NCBI GenBank assembly: GCA_964023275.1
Contig: OZ029915.1
Span: 37,947,073 to 38,011,072 of the forward strand
DNA: 64,000 bases
Reading direction: 5' to 3'
DNA from: Norana najaformis
Lineage: Eukaryota > Annelida > Clitellata > Crassiclitellata > Hormogastridae
The position numbers were made by a program, and so were the translations under genes. Shown one piece after another: positions 1-11,800 of the stretch. A model generated the notes under the pieces. The model saw nothing but the letters and a program-made list of their open reading frames with translations. It was not told where the DNA came from and made no database searches. Numbering within the stretch: the first letter of the stretch is position 1; every line of letters begins with the position of its first letter.

Positions 1-544
1 GCGGTGTTGCTGATGGCGGAGGTGGTGATTTTGGTTGTGATGAGAAAGGTGGATGTCGATGTTGAATAAGGGTGGATTAGCCGTGGGAATTCTTAAATCC
101 ACTCAAGAGAAAAGTAAAGACCAGCCGTGATGAATTAAATCGTCCTCTGATAGTATTAAGAATATTTGGTTAACTTTCATTCACTCTATTTACTTATATT
201 CACGTTCACTGTCTAGTATGAATAGCTACAAGGCCATGTCGCAAGCCGCTGATAGGAGACTACCAAAATAGTTTTCAGTATTTGGTTTGGTTGAGCTCAG
301 TTTGACCCTGCAGCCGATGCTGCAATCAGTTTACAAGCTGTGTGCAAAATCTCCACCGCATTGCATTGGCCCCACATGCAGTTGACTCTATAGTTGACTG
401 CATGTCACGCTCACTAAAATGTCTGGCTTTGGGGCTCCCCTCGGATGTCGCTGGAGGGCTTATGGGTCGGTCAGAAGTCAATCGCTCCATTCTTGAACGA
501 AACGTTCAAGCATGATATTGTCGATTGTTGACCTTTTGATAACC

Positions 545-710
545 CTGTTATTATTTCTTCATTTATTAGGCGCCACTATCTAATGACTAAGCATCAATCG
601 ATGGCGCGCGAGCAATTGTGAGTTAAGGACTTGCTCAAGGTCCCCTACACAGTGACCGTCTCAGGGGAGGAGGCTCGAACCCATACTCTCAGCGTTACAA
701 ATCGCATTCA
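545..710 (-). mobile_element. SINE-C (tRNA-derived), inserted in copy 1 of the ~2 kb repeat
   Basis: Read on the - strand it has a B-box-like GGTTCGAGCC near its head, then a body with the text ccttgagcaagt and gccatcgattgatgc, and a 3' end running into an AAT-rich tail. A relative lies at 16840-16995. The matching position of copy 2 (about 35445-35460) lacks it. Confidence 0.6.
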
Positions 711-854
711 AAATTCAACAATTTACTAGATTTTTGAAAAGATGTCCTGTAAAATCTTTGAAGGTGGAGGGGGAAGTTTCTTAGAACCACAGATCGCATC
801 CTGCATCGGCTGAAATATAGCAGCACTAGTCACCCTGCCGTTAAAGACGATTAG

Positions 855-1140
855 TGGGTGAGCGTTAGTCTACTGGATAACGCCCTGGACTAGCAAGCGA
901 GAGGTTGGGATTCAAAATCCTGCCATAGTAGAAATATGATGAAAGATTTCCGATCCACCTGTGTTCTCTAGCGAATACAGCTAAAAAGTGAGTTCAAGGA
1001 CCGAAAGTACACTGTCGGTGGGACGATTAGGCGGTGAGGGAAAGAAGTAGCCACCCCCTTTATATGCCGAGGCTAAGAGAAATGAAGTTGCTAACACTTC
1101 ATATCGATGGCTGTCTCCAGGGCTTAGCGACCTTCTTATT
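855..1140 (+). mobile_element. SINE-A (tRNA-derived), copy inside the ~2 kb repeat
   Basis: The head has an A-box-like TAGTCTACTGG and a B-box-like GGGATTCAAAATCC, followed by a body whose hallmark is gccgaggctaaga then aatgaagttgctaa. The same hallmark occurs at 8338, 14583, 18235 (-), 36020, 42165 and 50240, so it is an interspersed family. Both copies of the ~2 kb repeat carry it at the same spot, so it was there before the repeat was copied. Confidence 0.7.
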
Positions 1141-1627
1141 CTCCTATTACAGATAATCAGAATTGGGCCAAAACTCAGGTTACTTCACCGCGGTCGGAGT
1201 AATCTAGGGCAGAAGTAAAGCCACGAGCCGCTGATAGAAATGATTTGCTTGGTAAACACGGTGAATCTATATATGTAGTTCGCAATGATCAACATGTTAA
1301 CTGACACTTGACCGACAGTTGTTTGCAGCCATTCGCATAGCAATCCAGGTTGGTCAAAGGTCGGAACATGCGGGTCCCTTGGATCTTAAAAGCCTGCCTG
1401 CTAGAAAGATACGGGGGTCAATAGCAGTATTCAAGCCATAAAGCAGACCTTGGAACAATCGTAGAAGATAGCGAAAGAGCACAGTAGGCGACTCGAGGCA
1501 GTTCTATATAAAACAAGGTCAGGTCATTAAATGTAACATGTAAATGTAAGCCTACACGTTTTTCTATAGCGACTGTAAGGCCTCGACAGGGCAAATGTGT
1601 GAATGGATTTATCGGGTGAGATCCTTC

Positions 1628-3079
1628 CAGAAGCGAAAATCTGTACTTAACGTTGGGGTGACGGCGCGATAGCGCGGAAATTTTTTTGCATTTTGTTGTT
1701 CGTAATGCGGGGGGGGGGGGGAAGAGGGACAGTAAACATATATGGGGGACAGAGTCTACACAAATAGGCCAATTCATAGTTCATCAACTGCATGCAGATT
1801 ACGGAGTTCATATGACGATAAAGAGTAAATATCTAGGTTCTAAGTAAAGGCTAAATAAGCCGAAACTGCTAATGACATTTTAGTGAGGGACAACAAACAG
1901 ATGGCTTACTGCATGTTTTTTGTACAATTTTCTACGCATACTGTTGCAACTTGATTAAAGTGTTTGAACACTTTTATTCACAGTTGGTGAATAGGGGCAG
2001 TGCCAGTGAACATAAATATCATAAATGGAGAAGCATGTAATCGTTCATTTTGTAGTTTGGCACATAACACATTAGATCTTATGGTGGAACGGAAATAAAT
2101 GTGCAAACAATTAATGAAATTTATAAATTATGGGATATGGGATTCAGTAATAATAGGCCTATATGGGAACTTGTAGGTTGTAATACGTACCCGATTTTTT
2201 CTTTTTGCTGGAACTGAAACTTAACAGTCATTGTTAAGTTTCAGTTCCAGCAAAAAGAAAACCGCATACTGTCTGAGACGTTTGAATGAAGCATTCTTCG
2301 AAGATGCATCAGAAGTAGGAGCCATGGCTCTGAGCCTAGATCGCTTACACTATGTTAACAACTAAACACGCAACAAGGTGCTACTACACCATGTGCCGAA
2401 CTCTGAGACAAATAGCGAGTAGTAGAAGTGAATAATGACTATCTCAATGAATTCCTCAATAGTGTCTTGCTGACAGTGAAACCCGACAACCTTGGTCTTT
2501 CTATATTTATCCTCCTCTCTAGTCTTGGCTATTTTCCTCATATGGTGGTCCTTCTCCGCTGCCTTACCGCATATTTAGCATTCTATATCGCTCTCCCTGT
2601 AGGCCTATCGCGATACACTGTCTTATTTGGTCATCCTGAGGTGGTGGCAGACTTCAGTAGCATTCCATCTTCTCTCATCGTACATCGCAGCAGCATCCTC
2701 CCCTCACATTCCTGAGCTCCGCCGTCTGTCCTACAGATTGCACTCTTCCTTCTAGCTCCCATCTTCGCCTGAACGCTTTGCCTTTCGGGTCATACCTTGC
2801 CGTGTCTTCATATCTGTGTGCCTGTGTCTATCTCCTATCCTCTGTCTGTTGTCTTATCGCCTTTGCATGAGTCATGCCTACCTATCTTAAAGTTCCTGTC
2901 TTTTATCATATAACTAATTTAATTCTACGATACTTTATGATAAAAGTTTAATGAAGCAGAGGGGACATTGCTTGGTTTAGCACTGTCCCAATTACTGTCC
3001 AACTCATTAGAAGTTTTAACTAGTCAAAACTTTGGGGAGGACAGTCCCGCTCTGTCCTCTCCCGTGATTTAAGCCACTG
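1628..3079. mobile_element. hAT-like non-autonomous DNA transposon, 1452 bp
   Basis: The 8-bp sequence gatccttc is repeated exactly at 1620-1627 and 3080-3087. Copy 2 of the host repeat has a single gatccttc at this point (near 36622), so the empty site is visible. The ends are CAGAAGCG at the left and GCCACTG at the right; reverse-complementing the right end gives CAGTGGC, a weak inverted match of 10 of the first 14 bases. Eight-base duplications and CAG termini are known hAT traits. Short gggacag motifs recur near both ends. No transposase is recognisable inside, so the element is probably non-autonomous. The open frame at 2428-2715 resembles no protein I know. Confidence 0.72.
2197..2261. 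repeat. Perfect 30-bp inverted repeat with 5-bp loop
   Basis: Arms 2197-2226 and 2232-2261 are exact reverse complements, with loop gtcat. The arm contains gctggaactgaaacttaac. It lies inside the hAT-like element. It could be a small hairpin insertion or a local inverted duplication. Confidence 0.9.
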
Positions 3080-3545
3080 GATCCTTCACCACCGCTGCCC
3101 GTGGCGGCTTCAGGATTGCTTACGAGGGTAAGGCAAGAGCATTTCCAGAGTGGCGCCACATTCTGGCAGTCCACAATACACGGGTCTGGTCTGGTCTGGT
3201 CTGAAGGGCGCAGGCTTATAACCAAGAGTGGCGCGAAGGAAGGGGGAAACCTTTTATCTCCTATAGCTAAATTCGACGCTGGTACCACGCCATTTAAGAC
3301 TTCTGTGCACGGACCAACTAGCCTTAGATTCAAATTCCTGAAATATAGTCTCGATCGGTATGCATAGGACGAACAGGCTTACAACCTAAAAACACGGTTT
3401 ACTTGTTGCAGATCCACTACGTTAATCACGTCAGGTTTGTGTCAAGTAAAGGGGTGCCATCGGGAAGCCTACCCCAGTAGTTTCGCTAGTATAAGTAAAA
3501 CGAGTGGGAAAGTTACGGAAGCTACCCCCATTTACCCCGAAAGAG

Positions 3546-3985
3546 AAAATCTGGTCAGTGCGCTCATGAGAACGTCGGAGCCGATACGAACCAATCTGCC
3601 TGATTTCTGACTGACCGTTGATCCAGCAGGGCTCGGGTCCACCCTGTTGCGAAGTCGCGAGATGGTCTAAGTAAGTCACGATAGTTGGGAAACCGAGGTT
3701 GTGTGAAGCTCGGGGAAAAACACGCAGGGGTAGCATTTGCCGTAAGAGGAAACTCTTGCCGTAATAGAAAACTGGTCGGTGCGCTCCTGGCATAGCTAGC
3801 TATATGTCCAAAGTCGCAACCAAAACAAACCAATCTGTCTGATTTCTGGTTGACTCCGTTGGTCCAGCAGGACTCTGGCCCGCCCTATTGCGAAGTCGCG
3901 AGACGGTCTGAGTATGTCACGATAGTTGAAAGATAAAGGTTTGTGTCAAACTCGGGGAAAGACGCGGCCGCGTTACTCCCTGTCA
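3546..3985. repeat. Two diverged tandem copies, about 220-bp period
   Basis: Units begin near 3546 and 3767. Both run through ggtcrgtgcgctc, ccaatctgyctgatttctg, ttgcgaagtcgcgaga and gtcacgatagttg in the same order. Similarity is high but imperfect, so the duplication is not recent. No coding assignment is made. It abuts the unclassified repeat that follows. Confidence 0.75.
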
Positions 3986-4079
3986 AAATTCAGGAAGAGT
4001 TAAGGGGGAGACACCGCAGATCCTAACGCAGACCAAGAAAATACCCGGTACATCATTGTCAGGGTCAGTTACCCCGATA

Positions 4080-4990
4080 ATGCATTTTTCGAGACGGAAA
4101 ATACCTACTCCTCAATATGCTTGCGCCACACACTCGTCAGAAAGCTGACTGAAGTGCGGGGAAGGGCCCCCTCGTTCGTAGGTCGGTACTAAGGTCCGTG
4201 TGTTCTTTTAGAGAAGGTTAGAGAGGGACCTTCTCTTGAGTGTTCCATAGGGGTATCCTGTCTCCCGAAGCAGAATTTACGAACTGTGTTGATCGATAAT
4301 TGCCGATACAGGGACCTGGTATAGAAATTTACTCCGGAAGAGAGATGGAGCAAGAGACAGGTGATAGTGGGAAGATGCGTAGCCCGATATCCAGGTGATT
4401 AGGGCGGAAAGACGCAGAGGCTCGTCGTAAGACGTCCTTGTTCCAGGAACCAAGGAAACGACTGGTGTCTCAGATTATTGGCGGAAGCGGGAGAGTTACG
4501 AGACGTAGAATGGTGGTTACGAGAAAGTCCGTAGTAAAGGCGTCACGGGGAAAGGGAACGACTATTGCCGCTAGGGGGAACGAACCCTGTTCTGAGTAGA
4601 GGACATCCTCAGGACTTTGCCCATCCGGGGACCGCGGAAGAGGCAGAGTCGGATAAAGAGACCGAGCGTTACAGTGTTGATTCCCTAAAGGAAGCGACCT
4701 ATCCTAAACTTTCCTTGGAGAGAACAGAACACAATTGACAGAAATGATTTGGAAAGGCCATTTTACGTCGGAAGTAGAACGGGCGGTGAGGCGAGTGGCT
4801 CTTAGCGTAGAACTGGGCTGGAGTCATCGCACCCCGTGAAAAGTTAGCCTGACAGAAAATGCCTCAAAGTCAATACCGAAAAGTCAGTCTGATGAAAAAA
4901 AGGCAGCGTATAAGGCGGATAAACCAACTGAGAAATTCAAGTCTTAAATTTTGGCACCGAAATGACACAAGAGACTATAAGCAGAACGAA
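4080..4990 (+). repeat. Unclassified repeat, + copy (inverted partner at 12160-13340)
   Basis: Shared blocks with the reverse complement of 13340-12160 include gcggggaagggcc, ttagagaaggttagagaggg, gaagcagaattta, ggcggaagcgggagagtta and aaaggccattttac, all in the same order. It is a mobile element or old inverted duplication of unknown class. I cannot identify a protein in it. Confidence 0.75.
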
Positions 4991-5399
4991 TAGAATGCAC
5001 GTGGAAAGTTCCACAATTCAAGTCCAGCAACCGAAAAATCTCATCCACCAAGGATAGTTCTTGTTCTTGCACACCCCGAGAAACGCATGCAGATGACCCG
5101 GTTGAATCATATTAATAGCCTGGGGAATGAGAACTAATTTTAAGTATAACAGTTGACCAGAGTACAGTATCTTATAAACTGTAAGCCCCAATATGAAATA
5201 GAACATTTGTTGAATAAGAATGCAACGCAATGATTTACATAATCGAGTATTTAAGCTGTTATTTGATATATCAGTTGTAGCTCTGACCAGAGATTTCTGC
5301 ATGTTTGAATTTGTGAAACGGGTAAGAAAGGAGTTAATGCAATCACTTCGTGTGTTTTCCAAAGATATTCTTAGAGTCGCATAGAGACATAACGCCTAA

Positions 5400-7390
5400 T
5401 TCTGCGTATGTCACGAATATAAACATACCACTTAGGCTCACATAGTGGGTGACAATCAAATAAAAAACACAGTGCCTAAGTTACGAGCAGCATCAGTCAA
5501 CTGAACAAGTGAATCACCCAGTTTTACTATTTAAGTCATTCAAACTTCTTAAGTTGCTGTGGAGTGCCAGTATTAAAAATTGAGTTTCGACAGGTTCAGA
5601 AGGAGTTGATTAGCCGCCATTCAAGACATGCACCTCCTCAAAGGCAGTATACAACAGCTGCACTGACGAGTGAAAGACAAACTGTCGAACGAAATCTAAA
5701 TCTTAGTATTATCAGCATAGAAATGATATTCTAGTGGTGTGTTATAAAATGTCTACAAAAGATCAGCATGCAAGCACGGAACCCTGCGCGACACCGTATG
5801 TCAACAAAGCACTAGACGAATAATTATCGTTAGATATACTGACTGAGTATAAGTGGACTGATAAGATAAGTAACAAACCAATGAAGGGCGGGACGAGAAA
5901 CTCCCAACCAAAGCTGAAGAGGATGCAAAAGAATACAATGGTCGACAGTATGGAAGCAGCAGACAAGTCAAGAAGAACAAGCGCCGTCATCCTGCCCTTA
6001 TCCATATTTAGAAATCATGATGTCATTATTAACATCAAGAAAGGCGGATTCAGTTGAATGAAACTTACGGTATACATATACTGACTGAAAATGGTGAGAT
6101 CAGCGAGTTGGATCATGACGTGAAATCGCTTAGAACATAACCGCCCGTCCAAGAAGTTTAGATACAAAATTCAAAGCTTAAATAGATCTGAAATTAGACA
6201 GTTCGCTAGGATGGAAGAAATTTCCTTTAGCAGAAACTACAGCATGCAATAAGAAATTGACAAATGCTTCACTGGTTGGACCCAGAACATCGAAGAACTT
6301 TTTCTGAAGAGATGTACAAATGACGTCAAAGAGACAGTTTTTGTCCCAGGAGAAGATGAATTTGCGCACCTCTGCAAGATTCGCAGGCTGAAAGTAGCCT
6401 AAGATAAAAAGGCGAAGAATTATGATGAATAAATTTATCTTATGGGTAGGAACCGACAAATTTCAGCGTTAATCCAGAGATTTTGCCTGTAAAAAGGTCA
6501 AGAATTTACTGGCAAGATCACGGGCAGTGGAGTAGAGAGGAGGATAAACTTACCTTCTCCCGATGTAATAACTTATTCAAAGACATTCACAAGGATTTCG
6601 GTGATGACTTTCTGCGATTGAATTTGTTAAATATGCAGATTTGGCAGATGAAACAAGTCTGTTGCACAAGTTTGTTGCACTGTTGCTTAAATCTAGTGTG
6701 GTCCGAAAAAAGACGAGAGTGGCGCCACCTACGCTCAATCGACCTCTGCGACACCTAGCTTAAGATTCGACAGAGTAAAACCAAGAAACCAAGGCTGTGA
6801 TATGAGCTCTGCTAATTTCTTAGTTCTAAAAGGAATTTGCCTGTCAAAGAGCTTAGTTAAGGTAGAATGACTGCAGAGACAGCTCATTATCTGTTTATGC
6901 TAATGATAGCCAATAAAGGAAATGTCAAAATAGCATGTTTTAGCTTATTTAAATCAATTTGATGTCAAGGGCGAAATTCGAAGAGTTTAAGAATTCGGAG
7001 TCGGTTTTATATGGGAAGTCGAACTTTGAGAAGAGGGTAACATGATCTGAAAGATTCAACAAGAATATAATGATTTTGAATCACAAAGACGTCCCAGGTA
7101 CAGAATTATCTTTATTATATGTAGTAAAGGTTGTGAGCTGTCTCATGTCAAACCCTTCCAACATATCTAGAAATGCAGAAGCACAGTGACTAGCTACATC
7201 AATATGAATATTAAAGTAGTCAATAATAACTATTTCAGAAGGGGAGGAAAACAACTATTGATGTAAGACGTTCATTCAGAAAGTCAGTTAAATAGAGGAA
7301 TTGCGTGAGATAAATATTTACAAGCAATCCTTCGTTGTTTCCAGAAGCGAGAATAGCAGCCAGTGCCTCAAATGGCTTGGGTGATGGAAT
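5400..7390 (-). mobile_element. LINE (CR1/L2-like), endonuclease to reverse transcriptase, decayed
   Basis: Translated on the - strand from high to low coordinates it gives LINE domains in order. First is an endonuclease stretch with KPFEALAAIL and later FNIHIDVASHCASAFLDML. Then come the pre-RT text DVLGPTSEAFVNF and ELSNFRSI. Next are the RT palm LLDLSAASI and GVAQGSVL (normally GVPQGSVLGP), a YAD-like remnant, and NQLLLN and GTPQQL text. The frame shifts repeatedly, so the copy is dead. The 3' end fades below 5400; 4990-5400 holds only weak traces. The 5' end at about 7390 stops mid-endonuclease, and the missing upstream part is found inverted at 7640-8335. Confidence 0.75.
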
Positions 7391-7417
7391 AGGTGAAGTG
7401 AATCTATGCAAAGGGAG

Positions 7418-7605
7418 CTATGAAGAAGAAGAAGACGAAGAAGAAGAGTAGTAGTAGTAGTAGTCGTAGCAGTAGTGGTAGTAGTGGTAGTATTAGTAGT
7501 AGTAGTAGAAGAAGAAGTAGTAGTAGTAGAAGAAGAAGTAGAAGAAGAAGGAGGAGGAGGACAAGGAGAAGGATGAGGAAAAGAGAAGGAGAAGGAGAAG
7601 AACAG
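7418..7605. repeat. Purine-rich low-complexity tract (AAG/AGT/AGG)n
   Basis: A nearly pure run of gaa, gta and gga triplets separates two oppositely oriented parts of a LINE. The long Ser/Arg and Leu frames across it are artefacts of the triplet repeat. Confidence 0.9.
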
Positions 7606-7639
7606 TCACTTAAGCTAGCCTGAGATTTTCGGACCACAC

Positions 7640-8335
7640 TAACATGAATAGCACTCATTTTGTCTACGTTCATGAGCCGCCCATGAACCTAAGGACTGTT
7701 TGTTTATTATTTAGGTCTCTCGTTTTTTTTACTAGCTGTACCTTTTTTCCTCGTGTTTTGTGTTCTATGACTGGTTTTATGGCTGCCCCATTACGTTACT
7801 TGCTTATATGCTTCATAATGAGCCTGTTTCTGCTCAGTGTCAAATCTGGCAGAGACAGGTTTGTTATTGAGCTCACGCTGGCATCGATGCGGTCTGGTCT
7901 TTTTTTAAACTTGACTCCGGTTCGTTGGTTATTCCTGGTTCCTGTTGTTGCTTCTTCAGTCGTATCTGTTGCTGCTGGATGATACAAGTAACATTATTTT
8001 CCGTCCTGTGTTACATGCAAAGTCATTTTGTCTTTGAATCTGATTCTGTAGCTTCTTTTGGCTGGTGATATTGAAATGCATCCTGGATCAGACTTCATAT
8101 TCTGGAGCTTTGCCAAATAAACATTGTTCTTTTTGAAAAAAAGCTGCAGCTTTACATAATTTTGTTTTTGAGCATTCTTTGAGTAAGCCTGCTCTTACTG
8201 AGACCTGGATTCAACTTAATGTTAAAGCAGCATTCATTTCTGATCTCACCCCCAACCTTTTCTCAGCTGATTTAGCCCCGCTGTATTGGTAAAGGCGGGA
8301 TCTCGCCTTTCTTTTCAAAACATAGCAAACTCGAC
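7640..8335 (+). mobile_element. LINE (CR1/L2-like) 5' part, inverted relative to 5400-7390
   Basis: On the + strand, near 8065, the text LLLAGDIEMHPG matches the usual start region of CR1/L2 ORF2. It is followed by LTETWIQLN (8193-8225), the first endonuclease motif, and by GGISPFFSKHS near 8300. The segment ends just where the - strand piece at 7390 picks up the endonuclease. The frames are interrupted, so it is a fossil LINE. Order and orientation fit one insertion with an inverted 5' end. Confidence 0.65.
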
Positions 8336-8337
8336 CG

Positions 8338-8475
8338 TTTACTGTCAGTGAGAAGATCAGACGACAGGAGAGGACTGACCACTCGCTCTTATATGCGAAG
8401 GTTTAAAAAAATAAAGTTGCTAACAATTCATACCCAAGGCTTCCTCTCAGGCTACATATTAACAGATTGTGTTCG
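8338..8475 (+). mobile_element. SINE-A body fragment
   Basis: Text cactcgctcttatatgcgaag, then aaaataaagttgctaacaa and ttcatacccaaggct, matches the SINE-A body at 50380-50480. The tRNA-like head is missing. Confidence 0.6.
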
Positions 8476-8638
8476 GGAACTTGTTCAGACCATACAGAAA
8501 CACAGGTCGTGCAACAGCCACAATACGAACGGTGATTACATTAATTCAAACAATAAATAAATAATAAAAAGGTTGATACTTTTACTGTTAGCACTTACAG
8601 TCGTCATAGAAATTGATGTCTGGCTAAACACGCAATTG

Positions 8639-8646
8639 TGACGTCA
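8639..8646. promoter_or_regulatory. CRE-like site TGACGTCA upstream of the + strand unknown gene
   Basis: A perfect cAMP-response-element palindrome lies 195 bp before the ATG at 8841. In animals this octamer binds CREB/ATF dimers. No TATA box is obvious between it and the ATG. A single 8-mer is weak evidence, but a similar cluster precedes the convergent - strand gene. Confidence 0.4.
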
Positions 8647-8840
8647 TTCGCACAAATATTTCTGCTCATAATTGTTTAATCGAACTGTAAAAAAGAAGTG
8701 AAACATCTGAGCAAAGCTGGAGCTTGTTAACATCTGAGCCAAACATGAGAGCTACTACTTCCGAGGCAGCTGACCCGGCGAAACCTCTTGGTCTGACTGA
8801 AGGACCTCGTTGCTCAAAATCGGGCCGCTTTTAGCAAGAG

Positions 8841-11800
8841 ATGGGCAACTGCATGAAGTCAAAGAAACCTGATGAAGAAGGTATACTTGGTGTATCTGGC
8901 TACATAAAGCATCTATTATATTGTTTCCCTGTTCGTCCTTCTGTCCCCCTATCTTTTCTTTACCCGTTATTTGCCTCAGTCACAATTAGCTTTATTTGCT
9001 TGTTCCTCTTTTTCTTTCCTCTAGGGCATATTATGTCTCCGTACGATACTTTCCTTCCCATTCAGGTCAAAACTAAAGACTCGTCTCTTTCCACTTGCTT
9101 ACACACTCTAGCCTGGCTTTGGTTTCTCTGACCCATCGGAATTCGACCCGGCTTCTCCAACGGATTATGTTCTTGAATTGCGCTTTTTGAATTGAAGCGA
9201 CCATCGACTGATGCCTTGGGCATTATGATAACGGCGCTATAGAAATCTTTAGATCAGATTAGCGGTGGACGTGGTCGATTGGATCCAGTCGTGACGAAGC
9301 CAAAATGCTTCACGGGAGTTCGCCTTTGAACGTGTCTCTGCATTTGCCATAGTCTGTCCCTCTCTCTCAGTCCATCTGTCGGTCTGCCTCTCCGTCCGTC
9401 TTTCCGTTTTTCTTCGACCTTTCAATCTTTCCTTAGGGTTGTTCGGCTTTCATATGTGCCTTTTCCTCCGTCTCTCCGTCTGTCCAAATGTCAGTCTGAT
9501 ACCGCGCGGTCTTTGAATATTTAAAGAAAGATATGCCTTCTTTGGTGGTGCATGGGCGGGAGGATGTTGGGTTTACGTCGCCCGCCCGCCCGCCCCGCTA
9601 CCATGCACACAGCACCGAATCGCAAGACATAGGCAGCAGCAGCGGCAGAGGCGGGAGCGGGGGTGGGCGGCGGGCGGACGAATTCAGATATGGCGCGAAC
9701 TTTTCGGCGCGATGCAACAGTCTGTCTTTTACACGGCTGCAGTAGCTGCTGCTGCTGCTACGCTGGAGGCTGCGCGGGAGTTTTCGCGGGTATTTTGTTT
9801 GATAAGAAGCGCCATTTTACATAATAGATGCAAACGACGTTAACGAGCCGACCAAGCAACAAATTATGCAGACCATAAACATACAAAAAATATACATGCA
9901 TATATATATACGTATATGTATATAATCATATATCTGTGTATGTTTATGGTCTGTATTATATTGTATATACTGAGTATATGCGCATAATTTTACATCGTTG
10001 ATATAATTTATGCGATGTACATAAACCCATTAAACGCACTAGCTATACGATTTTGTTGGTAATTGAAATTAGAAATTTATATCGCGCCGCTTCAAGAGAA
10101 ACTAATTTTCTTTGAATGCATGTACATTTAGGCCTATACCTTGTTGTTTATCTGCGCATAGAATTGCATACATAACCTATGCATACAAAGGGACTTGGAG
10201 AGCCTTTCTTCTTAGTAAGTAAGTAAAGTATCCCATATCCCACTAGTGAGACGTGTAGGGGAGGTGCTAATTTGTTTAGGCCTTTGAGCCGGCAATGGAC
10301 GAACCTCAAGGTATTGGACATGGGGCCAGTGCAACACAGGACTTCGCAGCTTATATGGCCCCTCCATATATTATGTACGAAAAAAATTATGTTTTCATAC
10401 CCCTCCTCCTCTGTTGCACCTCATACATTGTGTGAACCCCCTCCCCATGCGTACGTAGAACCCAGCTTCTCTAACTCTCCTTTACAAAAGTTAATTAACT
10501 AAAGTCATATATAAGACATTTATTTTACCGTAGGCTACGATTTATTTATATTACCGTAGGCTACGATTTATTTGTGTTAAAAAAGATATTTGTTAGCTAA
10601 AATTTGTTAACTGTTGTGAAGAAAAAACTATTAACAACACCAACAATTACATTTTAAAAAGTTTTAATACTACATAAACTTTTTAAAGCAGTAATATAGT
10701 CAGTGATTTGGTTTTTAGTTCTGATTTTGATATTCCATAACTTTACGTCTGAACAATCTGAACTGGTCTATGAAAGTGTGTTTTAAGGTGGTCACGACTT
10801 TAAATATTCTTGGTGGCTTGCTAAGTACTAAGAATAATATTACTTGGGAATCATCTGGAAAATTTGTACTTAATTTTGATTAATAAATCTTTGGGCTGAG
10901 CTCGATTATGTTAATAGTTTTTATATTTCTACTTTGTCAGTAGGTGGCGCTGTAGAGTCTGGTTCACAGCACAGCATAACTTTGCATTGCTTTCATATAA
11001 TGTAATAAATGCCATCGGAAGACTGTAGGATAATACAGTGTTATAAATAGGCTAATGTGGACGTCATAATTAGAAATTTATTTTGCATACTTACACATTT
11101 TGTCGAGACCCACCCTCTCGCCATACGCACCCATACACAAAATCGCCTAAATCCGATCACCCCTTCATTGCGTTCGTAATATATGAATGGGCCCTTAAGC
11201 CGATACCAAATTATACTGCTTGGTGACAGGGCACGATATGCACAAGTAATTTTCTCAGGGTCGATACACGGAGTTGAACCCGCAACCGCATGATCATTGA
11301 CCAAACGTGTTACCGAAAGACCACCGTGCCGTTCTTAGCTTTCTGCTATATACATATAACACATAAATATAATAGTTTATGTAAATATAATACCCTATCT
11401 AAGAGGCGAAGTAAAGTAAGTACTTGCTTTCATGTTCTTCAAACTAGATTCGCCAATATTAAGGCCACTCATGAAGGACAGTTGTTGATAGAGGCATGTA
11501 CAACACTATATTGTGCTATTACCCTGTTGTTTTTGTTATTGTTGCCATTACTAAATGTTGTACATCTGACTTTGAGAGGAGTTGTTTGGATGTATTTGAT
11601 CAGATCAGCCTGGAGAAGATCAGCCTGGAGAAGATCAGCCTGGAGAAGATCAGCCTGGAGAAGATCAGTTTGGAGAAGATAAACCTGGAGAAGATCAGAC
11701 AGCGACGGGCGAGCAATTTGAGGATGGTGTTGGTCCTGGACCGCAGGACGCTGACCAGTTCAACGTATCGACATCTCCTCCCGCAGCGCAGCAATCTGAC

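Larger units (their letters stand above)
143..3421 (+). repeat. Unclassified ~2 kb interspersed repeat, copy 1
   Basis: Aligns by eye with 35036-37226 in the same orientation, block after block: the stretch with the text taggagactaccaaaatag, then a SINE-A body, then the stretch ending gcagatccactacg. The copy is interrupted by a SINE-C-like piece (about 550-707) and by a 1452-bp hAT-like element (1628-3079), neither of which is in copy 2. A third, partial copy lies at 21255-21405. I see no convincing protein in it and cannot name the family. Confidence 0.8.

Noticed and set aside
3431-3833. 120-aa and 89-aa - strand frames
   Set aside because: They lie on the ~220-bp tandem units in different frames and resemble no protein.
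7404-7673. Poly-Leu and Ser/Arg-rich frames
   Set aside because: They follow the purine triplet tract on either strand.
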